DNA of 64,000 nucleotides, from positions 6,115,336 to 6,179,335 of the forward strand of contig NC_092690.1 in assembly GCF_964275005.1 (NCBI RefSeq). The letters run 5' to 3'. Below the pieces are notes generated by a model, which saw only the letters and a list, made by a program, of their open reading frames with translations, ran no database searches and was not told the origin of the DNA. The translations under genes were made by a program, and so were the position numbers. Source of the DNA: Diadema setosum. Taxonomy: Eukaryota > Echinodermata > Echinoidea > Diadematoida > Diadematidae. Within the stretch, counting starts at the first letter, position 1; every line of letters starts with the position of its first letter. Positions 22,908 to 33,300 of the stretch are shown here, piece after piece.

Positions 22908-23990
22908 CATTGTATTCACATTCCTTGATGATAAGCACGATGCTGTACTTTTTTTCTTCTCTGAAACAGTCCAGCTCTTCGCTACTGCATGGCATCAGTC
23001 ATGTGAAAGAAAAGACAGAAATTAAGAACTTTCGATTAAAATCAAACATCATGATACAAGATACAACTTTCATTTTGAGAAAAAGAAATCAGCCAACTAA
23101 GCTGTAGTTGAAATCATTTTGCTCTATTTATATTAAACATAAAACAAAATGGTATACAGGATCAAAGAATGTCAAAAAATACTGCTGTTCGTCTTTGATG
23201 CATATTCAAATTGTCTCGCCTTTTACATATTTTAATGATGCAAGATCTTATGTCTAGCACTTAGTAAGTCTCATGTAGAAATTAAATTATCATTTACATG
23301 AATAAATCTACATGCCCTTGTAAATAAGGCATTGCTTTGAAAAAGCTGAATTTTACTAACTGCATTTGGGAAACAGTCTACGACAATCAAACTTCTTTAT
23401 TATCAGAGACTTTAACATCTTGATTAGACCTAGACTCTAATTACCATTGTATTCACATCCGTTGATGATGTACACGACCCTGTATTTTTTCTTTTCTTTT
23501 CTGAGACAGTCCAGTTCTTCGCTACTACATGGCACCAGTCATCTGAAAGAAAAGAAAGAAATTAAGAACTTTTGATTAAAATCAAACATCATGGTACAAG
23601 ATACAACTTTAATTTTGAGAAGAAAAAAAAATCAGCCAACAAAACTGAAGTTGAAATTATTTTGCTCTATTTATATTAAACATAAAACAGAATGGTAGGC
23701 CTATGCAGGATCAAAGAATGTCAAAATATACTGCTGTTCGTCTTTGATCCATATTCAAATTGTCTCGTCATTTACACATTTTAATGATGCAAGATCTTAT
23801 GTCTAGCACTTAGTAAGTCTCATGTAGAAATTGAATTATCATTCACATGAATATAAATCTACATGTACTTGTAAACAAGGCATTGCATTGAAGTAGCTGA
23901 ATATTACTAACTGCATTTGGGAAACAGTCTACGACAATCAAACCTGTTTCTTATCAGAGACTGTATCATCTTAATTAGACCTAGACTCTA
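22908..23990. repeat. Two-unit tandem duplication (536-bp offset)
   Basis: The segment starting CCATTGTATTCACAT at 22908 is repeated from 23444 with scattered substitutions and small indels (CAGTCCAGCTCTTCGCTACT against CAGTCCAGTTCTTCGCTACT, for example). Both units end in GACCTAGACTCTA. It is non-coding. Confidence 0.85.
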
Positions 23991-25977
23991 CATTATCATT
24001 CAGCTTTTAAAGGTATTAACCATTCACCTATAAAACAGTGGCATTGTCATGTGCATCATATTTCTTTGATACTGCACATATTTTCATGAAGTCTGTGCAA
24101 GAATGCAAATGAAACACGTCTGCTGTTTGGTATTTATCAAAAAAAAAAAAAAAATCACTAACCCGAAAGTCCTTGGCCTTAGGAATAACACGTGGCGAGT
24201 TAGCAGGAATAGACATTAAAATAGAATAAGAATAGATCTACTAAATAGGCCTTTGCCTCATGAATATCTGGTCTAATTATAGACTAAGTGAAGTCTAGAC
24301 CTTTCACTTTTAAGTTACACAGATTTCATATTACTTAGATCTAGACTACATCTAAATCTAGACATCTAATACTATTAGATCTTGGCAACTTGTGTCTTTG
24401 TGACACGAAATTAACACGTCACGGATGATATTTCGGCGATGTCCAACAGGATGACAGTACCACTATTACTAAATCAGTAAGTTGACATAGATAACTAACA
24501 TCAACTTGTTAAAGTACGTTAGAGATGGCACCATATACAATAACCGGTGACACTGACACTGACAGATCTAGCGACTACGTTTAGACTAACGTTAAAGAGT
24601 GAGACTCGCCATCTCAGTAAGTCGGCCAAAGACAAAGTCAATACAGGGCTAAGTCAGTGTTACTGTTATGTTAGGCCTAACAAACGTTAACGGTTACTCG
24701 GTAAGGTTAGGTTTACCAGGACTCAAGAGTCCTGGTTAAATCAGTCGAGGGACATTTCTTAGGAAGTCCTTCGATTCCAAGAATAAAAAGAGTGAAAGAA
24801 CAAAGGGAAAAAAGGAAAGAAGAAAGGACAAAAGATTATGTTTGGCTGCTGTGGAAATCGACAGCGCCACTGTATCACTATCAATCAAGCGTAAATATAT
24901 AAACGCCATTTGATTGGGCCACATTCACAAGTTTTAGGGGGAAAAAGCCCCACCGCTGTGCTTAGGTACTCCACTCGAACTAACGTTAGACATACACTAC
25001 ACACAGTACGGTACTAGGGCTGAATTCACAAGTATACTTTAACACTGCACTGTACAGGAAAGCCACCTAACCTGTAGAGTACTCGTAGTGTTTAGGTAGT
25101 ATCACTAGACCACATACTGTCATAGATGACATCTACACCAACGCTGCACACTGGCACTGGTCCGACGGTCCCTGACCAGGAAAAATCACTGTTGGACACT
25201 GACCAGTAACTTTTTCAGGAATGGACCAGTAAAGATTGGGGGAAAAAATGGGTGGACTATACCTACTATTACCACTAGTCTAGATGTAGAGCTAGAGCTA
25301 GACTACCGGTACGGCTCTGAACTGTGCTAATTTGACTTGGTCTTAGACTTCAGCTGATCTTAGTTTTAGTAACTGGTATTACAAGTCTTAACTTAGACTT
25401 AATAGTTAGACTTGAAAGTAAAAGTCTAACATGTCTAACTTTATTCTTTACTCTTCCTTTGAGTTTTACTGTTAGACTTTTTTATTTTTTTTTGTTTAGT
25501 ACGCCTACTTTGTCAATCTCATGATTTCATTTTCAACTCAAAAGTCAAGGCTTTTAGTGTCTTCGAGACTTTGAAATCTTGCAATCTGCATGTCTTGCAC
25601 ACAGACGTTACGACTACAGTACTCAGTAGTCTCAGAAGTAACGACATAAGTTGAAAAGAAACAATAAATAATATGATTTGGGATCTAATTTGAAATTGGA
25701 TGGCGTTTACAGACTAGGCTTCATAAGCATCACGCGATTGAATACATGGGACTACACACTACCGCAATTAATGGTTATGGTAGTCCAACTGAAACTGTTA
25801 TTTTGAGCATGATTTTAATAGGATTATAGCTTACCATTCACTTCACTCGTGGACAGTGGGCTGGCTTAGGCCGTCATTCATCTTTCAGAAGGTTTGGTTC
25901 TCACTCTGAGATCTGGATTAGGGCCAAAACCTAATTCTAGGCCAGTAAGTTGAACAAAGCTCAAAGTAATGCAACTG

Positions 25978-26249
25978 CGACGGTTCGTAAAACCCGCAAT
26001 GCTCTTCACCGTAGCAATTCGGGTTTTACGAACCGGCGTATCTTTCGTGCGTCGGTTCGTGAAACTCCTTTTTCTCAATTTCTCGATATTTCGAGTACCG
26101 TCGTTTTTTTCTTTCTTTGATAAAATTAAGAATAATTAATTTTGTGATCTAAAATTTTGGGATTTGGTAGAGTTTTGAAAGCACTTTCATTTGGCACCAA
26201 TATCTCGATTTTGAAAATTTTGACCAAAATCGAAATAGCGTCAGTTCGT
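25978..26249. repeat. Right subterminal motif cluster
   Basis: Motif copies lie at 25978-25988 (reverse), 26028-26038, 26050-26060 (reverse) and 26239-26249 (reverse, in the terminal repeat). They mirror the left cluster. Confidence 0.75.
25981..26035. repeat. 16-bp-arm hairpin, right subterminal
   Basis: CGGTTCGTAAAACCCG at 25981-25996 pairs exactly with CGGGTTTTACGAACCG at 26020-26035. It shares the CGGTTCGT core with the left hairpin, but the inner sequence differs. Confidence 0.9.
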
Positions 26250-26262
26250 GAAAACGCCGACG
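26231..26262 (-). repeat. Right terminal inverted repeat of the 7.3-kb transposon
   Basis: 32 bp ending AAAACGCCGACG, the reverse complement of the left terminus with four mismatches. It is followed directly by the ATGT duplication. Confidence 0.85.
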
Positions 26263-26266
26263 ATGT

Positions 26267-27004
26267 GTACTATGTGTAGCAGCACATCAGCACCTATTTC
26301 ATATAGCTCTCATATGCAGCCTATCTCATACACCACGTCTATATACGTGCATTCGGACTCACTAGGCGCATTAGAAACCCAGGCATATCATTCTCCCAAT
26401 CAACCATACAGCAACCCATTTGCAGGGTCTAGTATTACAGACTACCAGTTGCAAGAAGGAGGCTGGTGTGGAAACGACAGTCCGAAATACGGTTCAGTGC
26501 AGCATTGCTATATTATGTTTCCTGCTGTTACAACCGATGGTTTTCTCTGCTAAGCTCTGTGTGTTTCCCCATTAATTCTATAGTTTATTACCAAAAAGGA
26601 GAGAGTGCTGTGGACCCGCACTTACCCCCCAACCCAACTGAAAAGTTGTGCAGTGAGCTCGCGGTATTTATACCCTCTCGAGCCATTGTCACGTGACCAA
26701 TCCTGTCTTATTAACCCATCATGTATCAAAATGTATTGGAGTACTATACAACCCTACTTCTATGCCTTAATAATTTCTGTGCCCTTTTCCCTAGGGCTTC
26801 TGGCCTTTTTCCCTACTTTGGACATCGTTAACCTTGGTTTCTGTACAGGGTGTTTCACAAAACTATAGGGTGTTCCAAAACCTTCTATACAATTTCTCCA
26901 TTGGAAATGCACGGGGGGCAAAGTCTATGGAATTTTTACACATGTTCAGAAATTAAGGGCATGAGCCGCATATTTTAAAGGTGCTCTATCGCATTTTCGC
27001 CACA
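26267..27004 (-). repeat. 5' LTR of the minus-strand gypsy element, inner piece
   Basis: 738 bases matching 13376-14113 with about one visible difference (GCAGGGTC for ACAGGGTC). It ends CGCCACA and is followed by ATATAT of the interrupted LINE 3' UTR. Confidence 0.9.
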
Positions 27005-27100
27005 ATATATATATATATTCCCCCGGATTGATGCGCTTAGAAACATCAGTATTAAGCGCTATATAAATGTTATTCATTATCGTTATCATTATAAATAAAA
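27005..27100 (+). mobile_element. LINE 3' tail, right portion
   Basis: After the LTR the (TA)n resumes, followed by CCCCCGGATTGATGCGCTTA and a TTAAGCGCTATATAAATG segment. The GCGCTATATAAATG ending is typical of CR1/L2-type LINE tails. It continues the truncated LINE at 12828-13316. Confidence 0.7.
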
Positions 27101-27132
27101 TCGGCATATTTGATACAAACACACATAGAAAT

Positions 27133-27230
27133 AAAGAGAGAGAAAGAGAGAGAGAGAGGGAGAAAGAGAGAGAGAGGGAGAGAGAGGGGAGAGAGAGAGA
27201 GAGAGAGAGAGGTGGGGGGGGGGGGGAGGG
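27133..27230. repeat. (GA)n / G-rich tract
   Basis: An imperfect (GA)n microsatellite ends in GGTGGGGGGGGGGGGAGGG. It lies about 600 bp upstream of the first exon of the LRR gene. Frames through it are composition artefacts. Confidence 0.9.
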
Positions 27231-27813
27231 ATGCCCGAGTCAAAGAAACATCTCAACAGCCATTTTTTTGGCCTCTGCGGTGTTTCATTGACTCTTTTAT
27301 TGACATCAATATATATTACACACCGACGCTCAACTTTCACGCTTTTGTATGCAGACATATTATGACTTATGCACAGTGCGATTGCTGCTCTATCAAGTGA
27401 TTTAATCCTTTCTCTACCAGTGAGTCAAATACGCCCAAGTTCCACACACAACCCTATGGGCATGGTATCGTGTGGCATGTGCACGCTTAAACTGCACTAC
27501 TTTTTTTTTTAGAATATTTGTTGTGTGTGTGTATGTCATGTACTTGTGTCATAATACATGTACATACGTGTAGGACAGAGAACCACCACCAAAAAAAAAA
27601 AAAAAAAAAAAAAAGACGCTTGCATGCAGTATTCTCTTTGCTTGGGGGAAATCGGAAACTTGCGGGCAGAAAACGTGAATTACCGCGACCAAGTTTTCAG
27701 GGACAAGTTCGATGAAAATACTTCATATTCCATTCGATCGTATAGGAGATAGGTTGCTGGTACATGTGTGTTACTATTTCCATGTGTACGTGTGGTTGTG
27801 TGTATCCGGGAAC

Positions 27814-27886
27814 ATGGGCTGTGCATGGCTCTTTGGATTGCTGGTAGCCGTGGGCTTGGTGCATGCTTGTCTCTCTTCTTTGCCAG
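27814..27886 (+). CDS. LRR gene exon 1: signal peptide
   Basis: ATG at 27814 opens MGCAWLFGLLVAVGLVHA followed by CLSSLP, a short N-region, a hydrophobic core and a small-residue cleavage site (after VHA). The donor is CCAG|GTGAGT. The exon ends in phase 1. An in-frame ATG upstream at 27712 would add 34 residues and bury the signal peptide, so the later Met is preferred. Confidence 0.8.
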
Positions 27887-27943
27887 GTGAGTTAGCTTTG
27901 ATGCTTATAACGTCCTTATCGTGTATTTTTATGTGTTATTTTC

Positions 27944-27997
<54 letters not shown>

Positions 27998-28163
27998 GAA
28001 ACAAAGAGAGGGAAAACTGACAAGAAACAAATGATAAATAGTGAAAATTTTGAGCAAAGAAATTGGGTTTTCATCGGGATGAAAATCCATTTTATTTGCT
28101 CAAAGTTTTCACTATACATATATACATATTCTTATACATTTATACAATAATAAATGTATATAA

Positions 28164-28205
<42 letters not shown>

Positions 28206-30165
28206 CACATATGTGTTTGTGAGTGTTTCTCTTAGCATTTTTATGAACAGTATATAATGGAGGCTTGTGCCGAAAGGGTGGGTTGGGTGGTGGCGCGTCG
28301 CGTTAATGGGAACACCACCCTTCGTCCAAAGCCCCCCCCCCCCCCCCTCCCTCCGGTTTTGCCGAAAGGGTGCGTTGGTACTTTTTCTCAAGCAATATTA
28401 AAAGACGAGTTTTGAATTTATAATTAACCTTCAAACAACCATTTCAAAGAGGCTATGATCCGGATCGGTTTACACTCTATTACCACTTGGTCTACAGCCA
28501 TTTGGTCTAATAGACTGTTTAATATCAGTTGGTCTAGTAACCAGCGTTGGTCTAGTCATCATTTCGTCCAATTACTGTTTGGTCTAATTTATTACAAGCC
28601 TATAATGGATGACAAAAAGTTTCTTTCCACGATAGCAAACACCAGCATTTGCAAGTTTTCTGTTAACGATTTAATTTAAAGTCAAACAAGTCATACCCTT
28701 CTTGTCTCCAACAAAGTGGAATAAAGTGGGTAAGTAGCGATATGAAGTTTAATTCAGCTGGGTGAATTGGGAGAGCAGTATAAAATGGGCAACAATAGTA
28801 ATTCTTTCTTAATCCAACTCCCACATAAAATGTATGTTAGAAATGACATTCAACACGAAAAACAACATTGTATAATCACACAATACATTGCAGATATATT
28901 TTACTGAAGTCTTAAATACGTGAGGGAACTCGTATATTTAAAGCAAAACATGCTAAATAAATTGAAAAGAAATGTGTTTTGGTTGTGTAAACCTCTTAAT
29001 CAATAACTTGCAAATTCAACATCCAAAACGCGAGACAGAGGTTTAAACTCTCTCCTCCCAGCTGTGGTTTGCTATTGTTGTGTTAGGATCTTGTCGCTTG
29101 CAGTCAAGACATCACTCCATTAGCCTTTCACTCGGAACTTTGGCTCTCACCAATAAACGCCGACAAAGGGGGAATGGAAAAAAAGTAGGGAAGATAACCA
29201 ATTAATTTCTCACAAATAGTTAAAAAATGAATATGATTTGTTTAAAGAATTATTTGCATTTTGTTTCTGTTCTTTTTAAGCGAATCATCCTCACCGGCGA
29301 ACCCCCTGAGAACTCTAAAATCCTAAATAATGGTTACGGGCCGGAAAAAATAATAATTATGCGAAGAACATCACACCTTCATGGTTTTCTCTTAGCGAAA
29401 TCCAATATTCCTCTTGTAGCTTACATGGTTATCTCTTCGTTATCCCGACATAACAAAGCCACGAAATGGTACCCGCAGAACAGGGAAGTGACCGTAGGGC
29501 CTATGTAGAAAAGAAGGTACTGTGTTTAATAATGTCTTTTGTAAAAGGTCCTCGCCCTATGATAATTAAACAGATTTTTGTAACGTTAGACAAATTCAGA
29601 GTATCAGCCGACAACAATACCCGGCCAAACAGTCAGGGGACGAACGTCAAACGTCTCCATTAAGATCATAGAGAGTTATAACCGCTCAAAAAATAGGCCT
29701 AATTTTACGATACTGCTTCTTTGTTTTGCTGGTGTGATGTTAATGTTTTCAGGAACATAATTTCATACAGATTTGATGCCCTTGTCGGAACCCTTAGGTT
29801 GAAATTTGTTTTGGTAAATCAAAGGTTTACATATCGATAGCAGTGCTAAAGTTGCTTGAAATGTGTGCTCGTTAAAACTGCAACAATTGCTCCGTGATCA
29901 ACAAAACCAACTCTTTACAATGGTGTACCCAAGTATCACGTGCTTTAATTCCTGTGTTTACATATTTCATAATGCAGATGACCGTTTGCGACAAACGAAG
30001 AGGGGGGGGGGGTCTGTTTGTTTGTTTCTTTCTTTCTTTCTTTTTGCTGTCTCACCATATTCGGTCCGTCGTCGATGAGAACCACTCATCTCTATAGGTG
30101 TATCTAGACATCTGAAGCTATTAAATTGCTTGGAAGTCACCCAGCCGCCATCTTACCTTGCACCT

Positions 30166-30204
<39 letters not shown>

Positions 30205-30300
30205 CTGAGCTCACAATATCACTTCGTGACAATCGCTGTTGTAAATGCCTGCAAATTCCCATAGAATGACCTTGGTAAGATGACGTCGCGGCGGCTTCAT

Positions 30301-30343
<43 letters not shown>

Positions 30344-33300
30344 TTTTTTTTTTTTTGCATAGCATGGTTGGGCCAACCTATGTACTTCCTAGATAGAGAT
30401 CAGTGGTGTGAACCCACTTATAGATGTATAGACTGGAGGTGGTACGAACGAAATGTAAATGCGGAAGTATAACGTAAATATATCCAACTGATACATTCAT
30501 AAATATCTTTCTGTTTGTGTACTGGTTTGGTTGTCAGTCAGGCCCAGGCGCAGAAAACTGCGCCTGTCGAAAAGCGCCGAATTCTGCTATCATGACTATT
30601 ATAATGACAATACCCATCATGCAACGCGATGCTCGTAGTGTAAAAGGCATGGAGAAAATTTTGGTGATGAAGACACCAAATCGATATTAATTTTGTAGGA
30701 AAATTTGAACCCTGACACTTTTCTGATTTCTCATCTGTAGTAAGCCAAATAGCTAATCTTGCACAATAATCCTTTTCTAGGGAGAAAAAACCATGACATC
30801 TGGCGTAATTCTGGTCGGAATACGTAATTAGGTTAATGTTTTTTGAATGACCAACGGTTTGCTTTCTTTTTTAGCCTCTCGCAACAGGCGTCGAAAAGTG
30901 TAAGACAGAAATGTTATCTTTAACAACTGGCAGGGACACTCTTTCCCTTTCTCTCCCCCAGCACAGCCACCTCCCATGTCTTAACACATCATCTCTTTCC
31001 CCCTCTCTCTTCGGTCTAGTACTCTCCCTGGCAGGTTGGGTTCTTATCGGTATTATGTAAACATAGGGCAGCAGTCTAAAACAAAGAACTTTTTGTGAAA
31101 GTGCCAGCCTCATCTCTGTAGGGCCTATACCTCCCTAACCATGGGCAAAGCACAGAGGCAGGGACTATGCAATGGGTATGAAAGGCTCTTACACTGCAGT
31201 TTTAGATGAGATTCCAGAGAGACAGAGTTATACCAGAGAGCCCATAATATACCAGAGTTATCAGAGTTATTTGCAGATGATTCTGTGATTGAGGCAAATC
31301 CAGCAAGGTAATCACAATTAATCCTACTTTTCATTCTTACTAGCCTATTTCTTGATGTATCAATGAGCTAAGTATGGTCAGTGGTGTGAGGAGAGCTATA
31401 TTCTGTGCATGGCGATGGCGTTTGTTTGTGAGAGCGTGTGGCTCTGTGATGTGCCTGATACATGCCGTATTTCGGTAGACATGGTGATACAATGTAGTAT
31501 ACATACTATCATGTTTGTTCTAAAGGACGTTTAACACTTGTCACCGACTGTCTTGCATACAGGAGTGCACTGCACATCAGTGGAACAGGCTGGGAGGGTT
31601 GGGGAGGCATAGAGGGGAGGGAGAGAGATGTAGAAAAGCAGTAACGAGCGCCTGGTATACAGACGGTATCAATGGAACCGACTGTTCGCAGAAACTACGA
31701 GAATCGATTGTAGCGGGCACACTTGCTTGTAGTCTAGCGGGCGACGTATTTTTAGCCTGAATCAGTCCTTGATTGGCAGTCAATAGAGGGCGCGACAATG
31801 TGGAAGTCAAGTTGACTAAAAATACGTATTTTTAGTCAACTTGACTTCCACATCGTCGCGCCCTCTATTGACTGCCAATCAAGGACTGATTCAGGCTAAA
31901 AATACGTCGCCCGCTAGACTAACTTGCTTGTCGCTCGGGCGGATAACCCCAAAGTAAACTGCGCCTGGTGGGAGGCGCAGTTTTCTGCGCCTGTGCCTGA
32001 CTGGTTGTGTTGTTTGTTATTGTTTAATTCAGACTGTACAATTGAAAATCGTTTGTACTATTGTATATCTGTCGTTTTTTATGTTTCATTTCATACACAA
32101 TACACCATTAGCAGTAGTAACTATAATGTATCAAAACACACATAATGTGACGACTTGATAAATGACTCAGTCCATCAGTACAATAAGAAAGCTGTACTCT
32201 TCATGACTCCTCATGCACAGATCAGTGTCTTGATGGGCAGCCACAGCCAGACAGTGAGAAATTCAACTGCACGTGAGTATTCAATTATCAAAGTAATTGA
32301 TTGCTTGTATTTCATTCATGAACTCTTTATTTGATATAGTGGAAACCCCCTGTGTGCCACGTTATTCTGAGACACGAAGGTATATAGTCATGCTTTGAGA
32401 AAGAATTCTGTTTTTCCAATCAATAAATTTCAAATTTCTGTTACGCTGGACATAATAGTAAGCAAAGTTGAAGAGGAATGCCAAGTTTTGCTTTGATATA
32501 AATTGTATGACAAATCTATTTCTATTCAATTTTTCAATGACCAGTTGCTACATTACTGTAAAGGCATGACTTTTGCACATGAAACCGTGAGAGGAACTTA
32601 GAATTTACATGCAGATTTAGTTGGGAACACCGTTTGAGAAAAGCTTTCATTGTACCGCGGGATTAGGCGATTTATCGATCGGATAAGTGCGTTTGAGGGG
32701 AATATGCAAAGTTGGCACGCCGTCGACTGAGTGAGACGTGTGATCATGGCACATACCTATTTCATTTCTGTATATTTTGGTTTCAATATTCTTTTTTATT
32801 GCCCGTCTGTAATCGAATGCCATTTTTTTTCTAGAGTTATGTAGTAATGAGAAGGAAATGTTATCGGATTCATTTCTCCTTTACAAGTAGTCAGTGCATG
32901 GCAGTTGATTTTTTTTAGGTAAGTCGGAAATATGGCAGAGCATATAATAATTCACAGAGAAATTGAAAGTTTATTCGAAGAAAATTATTGGTTTTGAAAA
33001 AGCTCAGGTATCTATTAACAAAGAGATACTAATAAAATGTGACCGTGCACCTCAAAACGAACATAAAGTCGCAAACACTGATTTTGCGTGAGGACTGAAA
33101 ATAAGTGAAATGGGTCAACCTAGCCGAACTTGACTTTTTCATATTTTCTGAAAGAGCAGGTCTTCTTTTTACATTATGGTAAAATTTGGTATCATAAAAC
33201 GGGCAGGAAAGTGTGTTTTTTAGCAGTTTATCTCGAACATTTTTAATAGAACAGTGTGATTAGGTGTGTCTTTAGAATCCTTTTCTCATTTCTAAAAACC

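Larger units (their letters stand above)
18954..26262. mobile_element. 7.3-kb non-coding DNA transposon of unassigned family
   Basis: The element is 7309 bp. Its left end CGTCGGTGTTACCACGAACC and its right end are inverted repeats over 32 bp (28 of 32 match). It inserted in an LTR, with ATGT duplicated at 18950-18953 and 26263-26266; removing it and one ATGT restores an LTR of exactly the expected length. Nine ACGAACCGACG-like motifs are confined to the outer ~400 bp at each end. The ~6.6 kb between holds no frame longer than about 80 codons, one tRNA-like sequence and a 536-bp tandem duplication. It must be non-autonomous or decayed. Four-bp duplications occur in several superfamilies (for example Chapaev, Sola1, Ginger, Academ), and I cannot choose among them. 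Confidence 0.85.
13317..27004 (-). mobile_element. Minus-strand Ty3/gypsy LTR retrotransposon, broken
   Basis: Two 797-bp LTRs bound this element: 13317-14113, and the pair 18895-18953 plus 26267-27004, which a DNA transposon has split. It lies in a (TA)n tract of a LINE 3' UTR with ATAT at each border (13313-13316 and 27005-27008). Gag is at 17701-18810, and pol runs leftward in the usual gypsy order of protease, RT, RNase H, integrase. I noticed only about three differences between the LTRs, so the insertion is young. The coding part is nevertheless broken, with about five breaks. Confidence 0.9.

Noticed and set aside
22908-23990. CRISPR-like array
   Set aside because: Two long units only, with no short direct repeats separated by spacers, in a eukaryotic context.
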